From NCBI RefSeq assembly GCF_000018865.1, contig NC_010175.1, positions 62,001-126,000 of the forward strand: a DNA stretch of 64,000 bases, read 5' to 3'. The notes under the pieces were generated by a model, which worked only from the letters and a program-made list of their open reading frames with translations, was not told where the DNA came from and did no database searches. The translations under genes and the position numbers were made by a program. The stretch is from Chloroflexus aurantiacus J-10-fl. Its GTDB lineage: Bacteria; Chloroflexota; Chloroflexia; Chloroflexales; Chloroflexaceae. Of the stretch, positions 27,548 to 36,451 are shown one piece after another. Position 1 is the stretch's first letter. Every line of letters begins with the position of its first letter.

Positions 27548-29068
27548 ATGCCCACCCCCCACTCACCTCACCCACATCCCAACCCACCGCCCGCCCTGCT
27601 GGCGACGCGGGCGGTGCGGGGGAGTCTATGGGTTGTGGCCAGTTCTTACTGGACGATTGGATTTGGGTTTCTGGCCAATATGCTGCTGATGCGCCTGCTC
27701 AGCCCTGATGTGTATGGCGAGTTTGCGCTGGCGATGTTCTTTTTTTCACTCTTCCAGGTACGCAGTAAGATTGCGCTCAACTACGCCTTCGCTCAGCAGC
27801 GGGCCATCACCGGCGAGACGGTAGGAACGCTGTTTGTGCTGGATGTGCTTGCCGGGTGGGGTGGGGTGCTGCTGGCGTTCAGTGTGGCACCACTGTTACG
27901 CTGGTTGGGCTATCCGGCAGCAGTGATCGAGATTATGCTGGTGTTGACGATTCTGTCTGGTATCGAAAGCCTGTTGGGCGTGTTTCAGATCGTACTGGAG
28001 AGTGATCTGCATTTTAAGCCGATAAGCATCATCAACGGGATTGCGATGCCACTGTCGTATATCCCGGCGTTTGTGTGCGCTTTTACCGATCTGAAGCGGT
28101 ATAGCATCCTGGCTCAGAGCACGTCATTTACGCTGTTGTCGTTGATTGGCATTGGGTTGTATGCACTGTATACACAGCGCCATCTGCTACGGCTACGCTG
28201 GCGTTACCAGTCGACGCTGGCGGTAGCGTACCTCCGTTTCGGGATGACGTCCGGTTTGGGGCAGGCGATTGCCGGCCTGACCACGCAGGTAGACAATATG
28301 ATCCTGGGCACTATCGCCGGAACAGTCCACCTGGGCTATTATGATCGAGCCTATCGGGTTGCCCAATGGCCGGCCCTGCTGCTGAGTGCAGTGCTCGGAC
28401 GGGCAGCCATCTTCACGTATAGTCAGTTGCGCGATGATGTGATCCGGTTGCAACGGGCAGTCACACGGGTGTTGTGGGGATCGCTGCATCTGGCGGTGCC
28501 GGTAGCACTGGCAGTGATGTTGAGCGCCAATGAACTGGTGCCGTTGCTGTTCGGCGCTCAATGGGAACCGGCGATACCGCTCTTGCGCGTCCTGATCTTG
28601 CTGGCGGTCATCCGCCCGGTGTGGGACAATCTCAGTGCCTGGTTTATCGGGAGCGGTGAACCGCAGCGGGTCGTGGCATTGTCGGCGATTCAATTGTTGT
28701 TACTGGTGCTGATTGGAACACCGCTGACACTGATGGGCGGTGAATTCGGGATGGCAATTGGTGCCGTCATTGCTGCCGGGTGCAGTTTGTTGATCGCATA
28801 CTGGCAGGTACGGCGGCAGCTTGTTGTTGACCTACGCCAGGTCTTGGGAAACCCGCTGCTGGCGGCGCTGGGGACACTCCTGATCTTCTGGTTGCTGGAT
28901 CGTCTGGTTGGTAGTGGGCAACCGCTCTGGCTGGCCGTCGGCTGGAAGGCAGGTGTAGCGTTTGGTGGGTTTTTCTGTTGGGCATATGTGCTACAACCAG
29001 CATTGTTTCGGCGCCAGATCGGTGAGGTGTGGCGAGCGATCAGGGGCAAGGGCGAGAGAGACGCCTGA
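27548..29068 (+). CDS. oligosaccharide flippase (MATE/Wzx family)
   Basis: 506 residues with about 12-14 hydrophobic helices. The Polysacc_synt landmarks are AVRGSLWVVASSYWTIGFGFLA, LLSPDVYGEFALAM, QVDNMILG and GYYDRAYRVAQWP. It would flip lipid-linked oligosaccharides across the cytoplasmic membrane. The first 20 residues are Pro/His-rich; an internal start is possible, though no better ATG with an RBS is obvious. It follows the CHAT gene by 47 bp, and related glycosyltransferases lie at 31.4 and 35.0 kb. Confidence 0.9.
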   Translation: MPTPHSPHPHPNPPPALLATRAVRGSLWVVASSYWTIGFGFLANMLLMRLLSPDVYGEFALAMFFFSLFQVRSKIALNYAFAQQRAITGETVGTLFVLDVLAGWGGVLLAFSVAPLLRWLGYPAAVIEIMLVLTILSGIESLLGVFQIVLESDLHFKPISIINGIAMPLSYIPAFVCAFTDLKRYSILAQSTSFTLLSLIGIGLYALYTQRHLLRLRWRYQSTLAVAYLRFGMTSGLGQAIAGLTTQVDNMILGTIAGTVHLGYYDRAYRVAQWPALLLSAVLGRAAIFTYSQLRDDVIRLQRAVTRVLWGSLHLAVPVALAVMLSANELVPLLFGAQWEPAIPLLRVLILLAVIRPVWDNLSAWFIGSGEPQRVVALSAIQLLLLVLIGTPLTLMGGEFGMAIGAVIAAGCSLLIAYWQVRRQLVVDLRQVLGNPLLAALGTLLIFWLLDRLVGSGQPLWLAVGWKAGVAFGGFFCWAYVLQPALFRRQIGEVWRAIRGKGERDA

Positions 29069-29215
29069 GAACCTGTTTAAGATACTGTAGGCTGAGCGCA
29101 AGGCAAAACAAATGTTTGATATAATACCATCTGGCATGAAATCAAACTTACAATACCTGACATGTTCAGCAAAAATACCCTTCCGAATTGATTCTTTATA
29201 GATACGGAGTCACAA

Positions 29216-30115
29216 GTGAAGCATCAGCGGACACCATCGCCAATCCTGCAGCGGAGAACGAGAAGACTCATTGCATTCGGCTGGTACGGAGGGAAATACT
29301 CACACCTCGACTGGCTTCTCCCATTACTTCCTCCGTGTCACCATTATTGTGAACCCTTCGGAGGATCGGCTGCTGTATTGCTGAACCGAGATCCAGCACC
29401 TGTTGAGACGTACAATGATATTGACGGTGAAGTCACCAATTTTTTTCGCGTACTGCGCGATCAACCGGATCAATTAACACGAGCGATTGCACTCACTCCT
29501 TTTTCGCGGGAAGAGTTTGCTCTGGCCTGCGAAATAGACCCCTCACTTGAACCAATTGAACGCGCGAGACGATTCTATGTGCGCGCTCGTCAGGTACGAA
29601 CAGGGCTGGCTCAATCTGCTTCACTTGGCCGATGGGCAAATTGCAAACAAACCAGTCGGTCAGGAATGGCGGGTGCAATCTCGCGCTGGTTTGGTGCAAT
29701 CGAAGATCTCCCTGACATTGCCATACGCCTGTTACGTGTACAGATTGAGAATCGACCTGCGCTTGAGGTCATCCGGCTGTACGACTCACCTGACACGCTT
29801 TTCTACTGTGATCCCCCTTACGTCCATGAGACGAGAGGTGACAATAATGCATATGCCTATGAGATGAGCAACGAAGAACATCAACAACTCGCTGATGTTC
29901 TCAATTCAGTACAGGGTTTCGTTGCTATCTCTGGCTACGATTGTGATTTAATGAATGAACTTTATTCGCCTCCGAAATGGATAAAGCATGTAGGACCAAC
30001 AAGAACCATACACTCGACCAAAGACCAACGAACTGAAATTCTGTGGACGAATTACGATCCAATTCTCTATCAATCTCATACATTGTTTGGAGTAGAACTT
30101 GGAAAATCCTCATGA
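29216..30115 (+). CDS. D12-class (Dam-type) DNA adenine methyltransferase
   Basis: 299 residues. The order of motifs is that of alpha-class N6-adenine methyltransferases: SAM-binding GWYGGKYSHLDWLLPLLP and CEPFGGSAAVLL near the N-terminus, then the catalytic YCDPPYVHETRG near residue 200. It starts with GTG at 29216, with GGAG 8 nt upstream. It protects DNA against the restriction enzyme encoded immediately downstream (17-bp overlap). Visibly more AT-rich than the surrounding genes, consistent with transfer. Confidence 0.93.
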   Translation: MKHQRTPSPILQRRTRRLIAFGWYGGKYSHLDWLLPLLPPCHHYCEPFGGSAAVLLNRDPAPVETYNDIDGEVTNFFRVLRDQPDQLTRAIALTPFSREEFALACEIDPSLEPIERARRFYVRARQVRTGLAQSASLGRWANCKQTSRSGMAGAISRWFGAIEDLPDIAIRLLRVQIENRPALEVIRLYDSPDTLFYCDPPYVHETRGDNNAYAYEMSNEEHQQLADVLNSVQGFVAISGYDCDLMNELYSPPKWIKHVGPTRTIHSTKDQRTEILWTNYDPILYQSHTLFGVELGKSS

Positions 30116-31226
30116 AATCCTAAAACGTATCCTGGAATACGTATCTGTTGATCTCTCCAGATCATCAATAACTGACCAGGAGATACGCACACGTATAGAA
30201 TCTGTGTGTCGGCAGATCAGCAATCGGGCATGCACCCGCATGCTTATGGCTTGTTTACTTGCCAAAATTCACCGTCCAGAAATAGACCCTCGAAAACCTT
30301 ATACTGAAATTGGCGGAGAAGACTCTTTTTCTGGACGAACCTATGACGAAAAGTATATTACACACTTTATTAACACCTATCAACTACCGCTCAATCCTAC
30401 CACTGCATTCCTCACACCAGCTTTTCGCAATTTAGACAAGCCGCTTACCACCGACTTAGAGCTAGTAGGCCGACCACGACGCACGTACAAAGACACTCTA
30501 CAACTGCTCGACGATGTTTACAGAGGACGAGTAAGTGCTGAAGATATGTTAGCCGAGATCATCCGAATATTAGTGGTGATTCGTGAAGAGAACCGGAATC
30601 GCATAAGAACGTTACTCGCCGGTCTTGCATCTACTGAAGACCCCTTGCCACTATCGAGTGAAGATATTGTCAGCTTAATTGAACAACACCTGAAATGCAA
30701 AAATTCCAGTAGATTACCAGTCCTGATTATTGCAGCAGCCTATCTTTCAGTCAGTGAGAAGATCGGAGAGTACATACAACCGTTACAAAAACATAACGCT
30801 GCCGATGAACAAACCGGTTCGTTCGGAGACGTTGAAGTATGCCTTGCAAATGACGACCGGGTAGTTACAGTCTACGAGATGAAAATGAAGCAAGTTACTA
30901 TTGATGACATTGATCGTGCACGCGAGAAGGTAGCACGAGCAAGAGATAAGATTCACAATTATATTTTTATCACTACCGATGTTATAACCGACGATGTCAA
31001 GTTCTATGCAGCCAAATGTTATGAAGAAACTAATGACACAGAAATCACAGTACTGGACTGTATAGGGTTTTTACGTCACTTCTTACACCTTTTTCACCGA
31101 TCACGGATACAATTCTTGAACCACTATCAACAATTATTGCTGAATGAACCTGACAGTGCTGTAAATCAACCTTTGAAAGAAGCATTTTTGACTCTCCGGC
31201 GAGCAGCAGAGATTGACAAGGGTTAA
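30099..31226 (+). CDS. type II restriction endonuclease, SacI-like
   Basis: 375 residues. The segment EDSFSGRTYDEKYITHFINT followed by LPLNPTTAFLTPAFRN recalls the SacI restriction endonuclease family (target GAGCTC); this comes from memory, not a search. A D-x(n)-E-x-K-like candidate core is GDVEVCLANDDRVVTVYEMK. It uses a TTG start at 30099 with GGAG 6 nt upstream and overlaps the methyltransferase gene, which delays its translation relative to the protective enzyme. AT-rich like its partner. Confidence 0.7.
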   Translation: MENPHEILKRILEYVSVDLSRSSITDQEIRTRIESVCRQISNRACTRMLMACLLAKIHRPEIDPRKPYTEIGGEDSFSGRTYDEKYITHFINTYQLPLNPTTAFLTPAFRNLDKPLTTDLELVGRPRRTYKDTLQLLDDVYRGRVSAEDMLAEIIRILVVIREENRNRIRTLLAGLASTEDPLPLSSEDIVSLIEQHLKCKNSSRLPVLIIAAAYLSVSEKIGEYIQPLQKHNAADEQTGSFGDVEVCLANDDRVVTVYEMKMKQVTIDDIDRAREKVARARDKIHNYIFITTDVITDDVKFYAAKCYEETNDTEITVLDCIGFLRHFLHLFHRSRIQFLNHYQQLLLNEPDSAVNQPLKEAFLTLRRAAEIDKG

Positions 31227-31458
31227 TCTTATACAGATTTTCATCTTGAATTAGCCCGGTTGAAGTTGAGTGTTCTTCTTTTAATCAAAAATCACCTCTT
31301 CCACCATTGAAAAGCTATACCAAACGGCAAACCACGTTTGGCACCGGGTATACGAAGGAAACAACATTAGGGTTAGCGGTCGTATCAGCGGAACCTGCTG
31401 CGCATATCGTTGAGGAAAGAATTTCCAGGCTGTCTTTACCAATCCTTTCCCGACACCT

Positions 31459-32595
31459 ATGAAAATCCTCTTTATCGCACGCTATCACCACCCTACCACG
31501 CAACGTAAGGTAGAGTATCTGGCGCAGGCACCTGATATTGATCTGTGTCACATTGTGCCGGCGTACCAGCCCCAATCCGCCGATCTACGTCCACTCGATG
31601 AGCAGCGTCGGTATCGACAACTCACCATCCCAATGCTGGGAAGTGTTAGTGATCCGCACCGCGCACTGTACCGCACCGTGACATTTCATCTCCACCGCTT
31701 TCGTCCCGACATCATTCACGCTGAAGAGGAGCCAGACAGTCTGAGTGCGTTGCAAATTGTCTGGGCACGCCGCATATGGGCACCCCAGGCCCGGCTTTTA
31801 CTCCACACCTGGCAGAATCAAGACCGTCGCAAGTCAAGGGCAGTGCGCTGGGTGATCCGGCAAACGCTGGAGGCGGCTGATCTGGTCTTCTGTGCCAATA
31901 GTGAGGCGATCACGCTCTTGCGGCGATTTGGTTTTACCGGACCGGCACCACTCCTGCCGGCAATTGGTGTGGATACAACGCTCTTTCGTCCATGCGCTGC
32001 ATATAATGGCTTGTCAGAGCAGTCTGCCGCGAAGTCTTCGTACACTATCGGCTATATTGGAAGACTGGTTTGGGAGAAGGGAATTGATCTCTTATTACAG
32101 GCGGTTGCCGCTTTGACCAGCGCGATGCCTGACAGGCAGATACAGGTATGGGTGACGGGGGCTGGGCCGCTGCAAGCTGAATTACAGTCACTGGCACGAC
32201 AACTTGGCATAGAAGAGCGGGTAGTCTGGAAAGGCGCACAACCTCCGCACGAGATCGCAAAAATCTTATGTCACCTTGATGTACTTGTGTTGCCCAGCCG
32301 CACCACGAACGTCTGGAAGGAACAGCTCGGTCGCGTCTTGCTGGAAGCAATGGCGTGCGGCGTCCCGGTCATCGGCTCGACATCAGGTGCCATTCCTGAA
32401 GTCATCGGAGATGCGGGATTGATCGTGCCCGAAGGAGATGTTCAGGCATTAACGCAAGCGCTGAAACATCTGCTTTCTACACCTGATCTGCGGCAAACGC
32501 TGGCGCAGCGTGGCCGTATACGCGCTGAAACATATTACACGCAACGTCATCTTGCGGAACAAACGCTTGCTATCTATCGGGAGATCGTGGCTTGA
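31459..32595 (+). CDS. glycosyltransferase family 4
   Basis: 378 residues with a GT-B fold. The N-terminal [12 protein letters not shown] precedes a glycan-transferase linker, and the nucleotide-sugar half has [31 protein letters not shown], the ExxxxE-type [20 protein letters not shown] and [14 protein letters not shown]. It is a retaining glycosyltransferase, probably building surface polysaccharide or glycolipid at the membrane. Sugar unknown. The 232 bp before it hold no gene. Confidence 0.92.
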   Translation: MKILFIARYHHPTTQRKVEYLAQAPDIDLCHIVPAYQPQSADLRPLDEQRRYRQLTIPMLGSVSDPHRALYRTVTFHLHRFRPDIIHAEEEPDSLSALQIVWARRIWAPQARLLLHTWQNQDRRKSRAVRWVIRQTLEAADLVFCANSEAITLLRRFGFTGPAPLLPAIGVDTTLFRPCAAYNGLSEQSAAKSSYTIGYIGRLVWEKGIDLLLQAVAALTSAMPDRQIQVWVTGAGPLQAELQSLARQLGIEERVVWKGAQPPHEIAKILCHLDVLVLPSRTTNVWKEQLGRVLLEAMACGVPVIGSTSGAIPEVIGDAGLIVPEGDVQALTQALKHLLSTPDLRQTLAQRGRIRAETYYTQRHLAEQTLAIYREIVA

Positions 32596-34497
32596 GAGGT
32601 GGAACAGTAGGAAGCTGTTTTTGTCGATGTGAGATTACTATCAGGTCGAACAACAAGGCTCTGTTTCGGCAATAGATGATGGTGGCTTCGATGGAGATGG
32701 CTGTAGGTGTCATCATCCTGACGTTTGCTCACAGAGATGATATGAGACACACCCCTACCCCGGCCCGCCCCCGCTGGGCTATGCATTACCCACATGTCAC
32801 ACAGAAGCCGATGTGATGCCTCATATCACATCATTATGGATACAGTGCAGCATCCGTCACACGCACCAGGCGGTCCTGTGTTCCCCGCAGCGTCCTGCTC
32901 CCCACCGCCAGCCCAGTCCTGCGGTCGTGCGGGCTGAAGCCCTGCTTCACGACCTGCATGCCCTTGCGGGGCTATCCACGAGCACGCCCGGCCCCCACTC
33001 CCCGCCGCCAGGCCAGCCCCGAAGGGGCTTCTACACATTGAGACAGGGTTGTAACCCGCCGACTCGCCAGCCATCACCTCCTCTCCCGCTTGCGCGCTAT
33101 GCAGTATCCAGGTTATGGGTAATGCATAGCGCTGGGAGCGGGTGCACATTCCACTCTGAGCGAGCCGGAGGCTCGCGCTCCCAGTTTCCAGGAGCACCCC
33201 TCCACCCCGGCCCGCTCCCGCTGGAGGCTATGCATTACCCACATGTCACGTTGCGTTAGGACAGGCTGCACGCGCTCCCCGTGGCGGCTTCCCGTGGCGC
33301 AGGCTTCCAGCCTGCGTGGATGCCTCCTCTCGACCGCCGGCAGGGGCTGGACGTGGCCGCTGGTGCGCAGGCTTCTCGCCTGCGCCACGCCCGCGACCGA
33401 CGCCCTGCGATATTGCCCAGGGTTTCCGGCGATGATGTACGGTGTTGGTCAAAATGTGATAGTGGGGATGAGCAAACCAGCCAGATATGCGCTGCACACC
33501 CTCGTCCTCGTGGCCCGCACAGCAACCGCTGCCACCCGCCCGTGATCGTGAGCACGGCTGGCGCAGCAGCATGGCTGCCGCACGCCAAACGTCGCGCCAC
33601 GGGTCATGGTGGTCGGCAACGGTATCCACGCTGAAACGTGATCCCCCTGTGCGGAGAGCTGCGGGGTAACCGCTGCGACCTCCACGAGATCGCAAGCGCG
33701 GCTGGCGCGGCAGCATGGCTGCCGCACGCCACACCGCGCGACACGTGTATGACGAGCGGGTCAGGCAATCCATCCAACACGTGCTGGCACGGCTGGAGCT
33801 GCGCACTGCCACCGGGCCAGTTGCTCAAACAGCACCCATGGCGATCATCCCCGCTGATACGCACGTGGTTGACACCATAAGTGTAGTTGTGGGTAATGCA
33901 TAGCTGCTGGGGGCAGGGGTGAATGATTCAGTGTGGGGCGAGCCGGAGGCTCGCGCTCCCAGCTTCCAGGAGCACGCCCCCACCCCGGCCCGCCCCTGCT
34001 GGGGGCAGGGGTGAATGGTTCAGCGTGGGTCAGGGCGAGCCGGAGGCTCGCGCGCCCAGCTTCCAGGAGCACACCCCCACCCCAGCCCGCTCCCGCTGGA
34101 GGCGGGATCACACCCCTACCCTGAGCGAGCCTCCGGCTCGCGCTCCCAGCTCTCAGGGGGATGCCGGTGCGCACACAGCGATGCAGTGCGCAGATGTAGC
34201 GTCAGGGTCATGACCTGACAGCGGGCCGTGACTTCAATTACGCCAGATTTGGTATCAGAGACACATTGCCATCACAGGTTCTGGGCTACCACTTCTTCGC
34301 GCAGTGAGCTGCTCACAGACCACGTGCTATACTACGGTGAGCTGGCCGGTCTTGCCCGCCCATCGTGCCGTGTCTGATGGATGTTGAATGTTATATGACA
34401 AGATATATGAATCACCAGGTACAAAAGGGGTATCATTCAGCGGAATATTGACTTCAATGTATGCCATCATCCAAACAACCGAATGGAGAACAACGCT
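32596..34497. repeat. 1.9-kb non-coding field of dispersed repeats
   Basis: No frame here has family features. Recurrent modules: TATGCATTACCCACATGTCAC (32781 and 33231, and inverted near 33110 and 33890); CCCACCCCGGCCCGCCCC-type blocks; GCGAGCCGGAGGCTCGC hairpins followed by GCTCCCAG (33158, 33937, 34038, inverted near 34124); GGTTCAGCGTGGG; and GCGGCAGCATGGCTGCCGC hairpins (33560, 33700). The same modules recur at 13.9, 36.2, 46.9-47.5, 48.1-48.7 and 58-60.7 kb. It separates two glycosyltransferase genes and looks like a landing site for nested repeats. Confidence 0.8.
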
Positions 34498-34884
34498 ATG
34501 ACCTCACAACCACCCCAGACAGCGCAGAAAAATCCGGTCGAAATGCTGCAAGATCAGGTAACCCTGCTTGCTCACATTCACCAGACCCAGCAAGAGCAAT
34601 TGCGTTTTCTCGCTACCGATATTTATCGCACTCAACAAGAGCAATTACAGGTGCTTCGTTCACTGAGCGAGCAACTTGCGAGTCTTCAGGTCGAGGTGAG
34701 TCAATTTGCCCAATCGGTGCATCGAGTCCAGGTTGAGGACTTTGATATGCCGTTCACTTCGATGGTGCCTTTCTTACTCAAGAGATCGTTCGCATTAGGT
34801 ATTGTTAGCATTATCCTTGGTGTTATCGGTTTATGCATTTTCTTCGCATTGATAACTTTCGCAGGTCCGTACTTCAGGTTTTGA
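34498..34884 (+). CDS. small coiled-coil membrane protein
   Basis: 128 residues, not recognised. Residues about 20-85 form a coiled coil with a duplicated TQQEQL heptad (HIHQTQQEQLRFLATDIY and YRTQQEQLQVLRSLSEQL). One hydrophobic segment (about 101-121, FALGIVSIILGVIGLCIFFA) is close to the C-terminus, giving a tail anchor with a cytoplasmic coil. I chose the ATG at 34498 because GGAG lies upstream; an ATG 15 bp earlier has none. No neighbour suggests a role. Confidence 0.65.
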   Translation: MTSQPPQTAQKNPVEMLQDQVTLLAHIHQTQQEQLRFLATDIYRTQQEQLQVLRSLSEQLASLQVEVSQFAQSVHRVQVEDFDMPFTSMVPFLLKRSFALGIVSIILGVIGLCIFFALITFAGPYFRF

Positions 34885-34927
34885 ACGGATTATCAAACGT
34901 TCGCATTTTAATTGCGACATAATGAGT

Positions 34928-34966
34928 AGCACAAACATATCGGCCATGTTCTGATATGTTTGTGCT
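34928..34966 (+). terminator. hairpin after the coiled-coil gene
   Basis: A 14-bp stem AGCACAAACATATC/GATATGTTTGTGCT with an 11-nt loop lies 44 bp after the stop. No clear T-tract follows, so intrinsic termination is uncertain. It also covers the head of the longest possible GT2 frame, arguing that this gene starts further downstream. Confidence 0.5.
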
Positions 34967-35004
34967 GCTACTGTACATATCATTCCTGTATGCACCATTC
35001 TGAT

Positions 35005-35862
35005 ATGCGCCAAAACACCTCTCTTTTACCACCTGCCTCGGTTATTGTACTGACGCACAATACCTGTGAGCTGACAATCACCTGTTTGAAACAGTTTTAT
35101 CAACAGGCATTAGATCATGGGTGGCAGGTGATTGTGGTTGATAACGGTTCAACCGATGGTACGTATCAACGACTAACCGGGTTGTTTCCGTCGGTAGAGG
35201 TGATGCGGAGCGAGCAGAATCGCGGCTTCGCCGCCGGTAATAATCTCGGTCTGCGCCGGGCAATGGGTCAGGCGGTGATTCTGCTCAATAGTGATGTGCT
35301 GGCCTCTTTTGCGACACTGAGCCGTCTGCCAGAGTTTCTCGCCCACTATCCGCAGGTGGGTGTCGTTTCACCACAATTGCAAACGGCAAGTGGCTTGCCA
35401 CAAGCCTTTGCATACGGTTGCGATCCCACTCTGCCCTACCTTCTGCAGCGTGGGCTGTGCTGGCTGATCTGGCGTAAGCCGTTGCACGATTGGGGGGTTG
35501 CCGCACCTATCGAAGTTGACTGGGTTTCCGGGGCCTGTATGTGTGTGCGGCGTGCTGCTATCGAGCAGGTCGGGCTGCTTGATGAAGGCTTTTTTCTGTA
35601 CTTTGAGGATAATGACTGGTGTCTGCGTATGCGCAACGCCGGCTGGAAAGTGATGTATGTTCCCACTTACGCCGTGACGCATCTGGGTGGGCAGAGCTGG
35701 CCGACGCCCCGGCAGGCCGGTCAGCATTACCGGCAAAGCCTGCGCTATTTCTATCAGAAGCATTACGGGCCGCTGGCGACCGGATTGCTGGGGGTGGGGT
35801 TGCTGGGGTATCAGGTGTTGCTGAAACTCATGGCGTTCAGGTTGCGGAAGGAAGAAGATTAA
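35005..35862 (+). CDS. glycosyltransferase family 2 (rhamnosyltransferase-like)
   Basis: 285 residues from the ATG at 35005. GT-A fold: [58 protein letters not shown] (the DxD position reads NSD), the acceptor-side [13 protein letters not shown] and [20 protein letters not shown]. It resembles the WsaF/rhamnosyl transferases that extend surface glycans. A C-terminal amphipathic or hydrophobic stretch may tether it to the membrane. Upstream alternative starts (34990, 34960) lack an RBS, and the latter lies in a hairpin. Confidence 0.9.
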   Translation: MRQNTSLLPPASVIVLTHNTCELTITCLKQFYQQALDHGWQVIVVDNGSTDGTYQRLTGLFPSVEVMRSEQNRGFAAGNNLGLRRAMGQAVILLNSDVLASFATLSRLPEFLAHYPQVGVVSPQLQTASGLPQAFAYGCDPTLPYLLQRGLCWLIWRKPLHDWGVAAPIEVDWVSGACMCVRRAAIEQVGLLDEGFFLYFEDNDWCLRMRNAGWKVMYVPTYAVTHLGGQSWPTPRQAGQHYRQSLRYFYQKHYGPLATGLLGVGLLGYQVLLKLMAFRLRKEED

Positions 35863-36451
35863 AATTATGTCAAATTAACAATGTGCGGTAAGCAGTCGCT
35901 AACCAGAAATCATTGCAAGATAGAGCATCGTGACATGCACGCACATCGCCCCCGTGACCGGCAGGGTAGTCTTTGAGGCATCCACGATATAGCTTCACAC
36001 TACGTTGGCAGGGCGACACTGATACCGCTCCCTGTTGGGCGGCCTTCGGCCGCACGTGTGCATCACCTGTACCAGCATTCTCTTCAAATCCGCACCACTT
36101 CTCCCGCACCGTCAAATGAACGGCCAGACCAGGGTACACGACGCGACCGCTTATCCTCGCCAAAATTATCAGAGGCACCACCTCACCATGCGCCTGATCA
36201 CGAGCACGGCTGGTGCGGCAGCGTGGCTGCCGCACTCCGCATTGTGCGCCACGAGCAAGCCTGCCTGGAAACAGCATCCACTCCGGTGTGTGATCCCACG
36301 GCGTGCGCAATTGCTGAGGGCACCGATTGTCGTTATTTACTCTACACTATGCATTGCTACCGCATTGAGAACCTTCAGGAGCGTACAACGGCTCGTTGTG
36401 TCATTACAAGCGGGGGTACTCTGTAGAATACCCCCGCGTCACGCACCAAAC
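35863..36451. other. intergenic region with one dispersed repeat copy
   Basis: 589 bp between convergent genes. A copy of the GCGGCAGCGTGGCTGCCGC hairpin repeat lies at about 36205-36250 next to GATCACGAGCACGGCTGG, matching 33547 and 47165. No coding frame is supported. A hairpin near 36410 may end the giant minus-strand gene. Confidence 0.6.
36410..36437 (-). terminator. possible terminator of the beta-helix gene
   Basis: A 9-bp GC-rich stem GCGGGGGTA/TACCCCCGC with a 10-nt loop starts 15 bp past the stop codon. The sequence after it on the minus strand (TTGTAATGACAC) is only weakly T-rich. Confidence 0.5.

Noticed and set aside
32813-34218. Several frames of 90-190 codons in the 33-34 kb field
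   Set aside because: All consist of Pro/Arg/Ala/Ser-rich translations of GC-rich repeats, overlap on both strands and lack start signals or family motifs.
34960-35004. Longer N-terminus for the GT2 gene (TTG at 34960)
   Set aside because: It begins inside a hairpin, has no RBS, and adds a Cys/His-rich stretch absent from the family.
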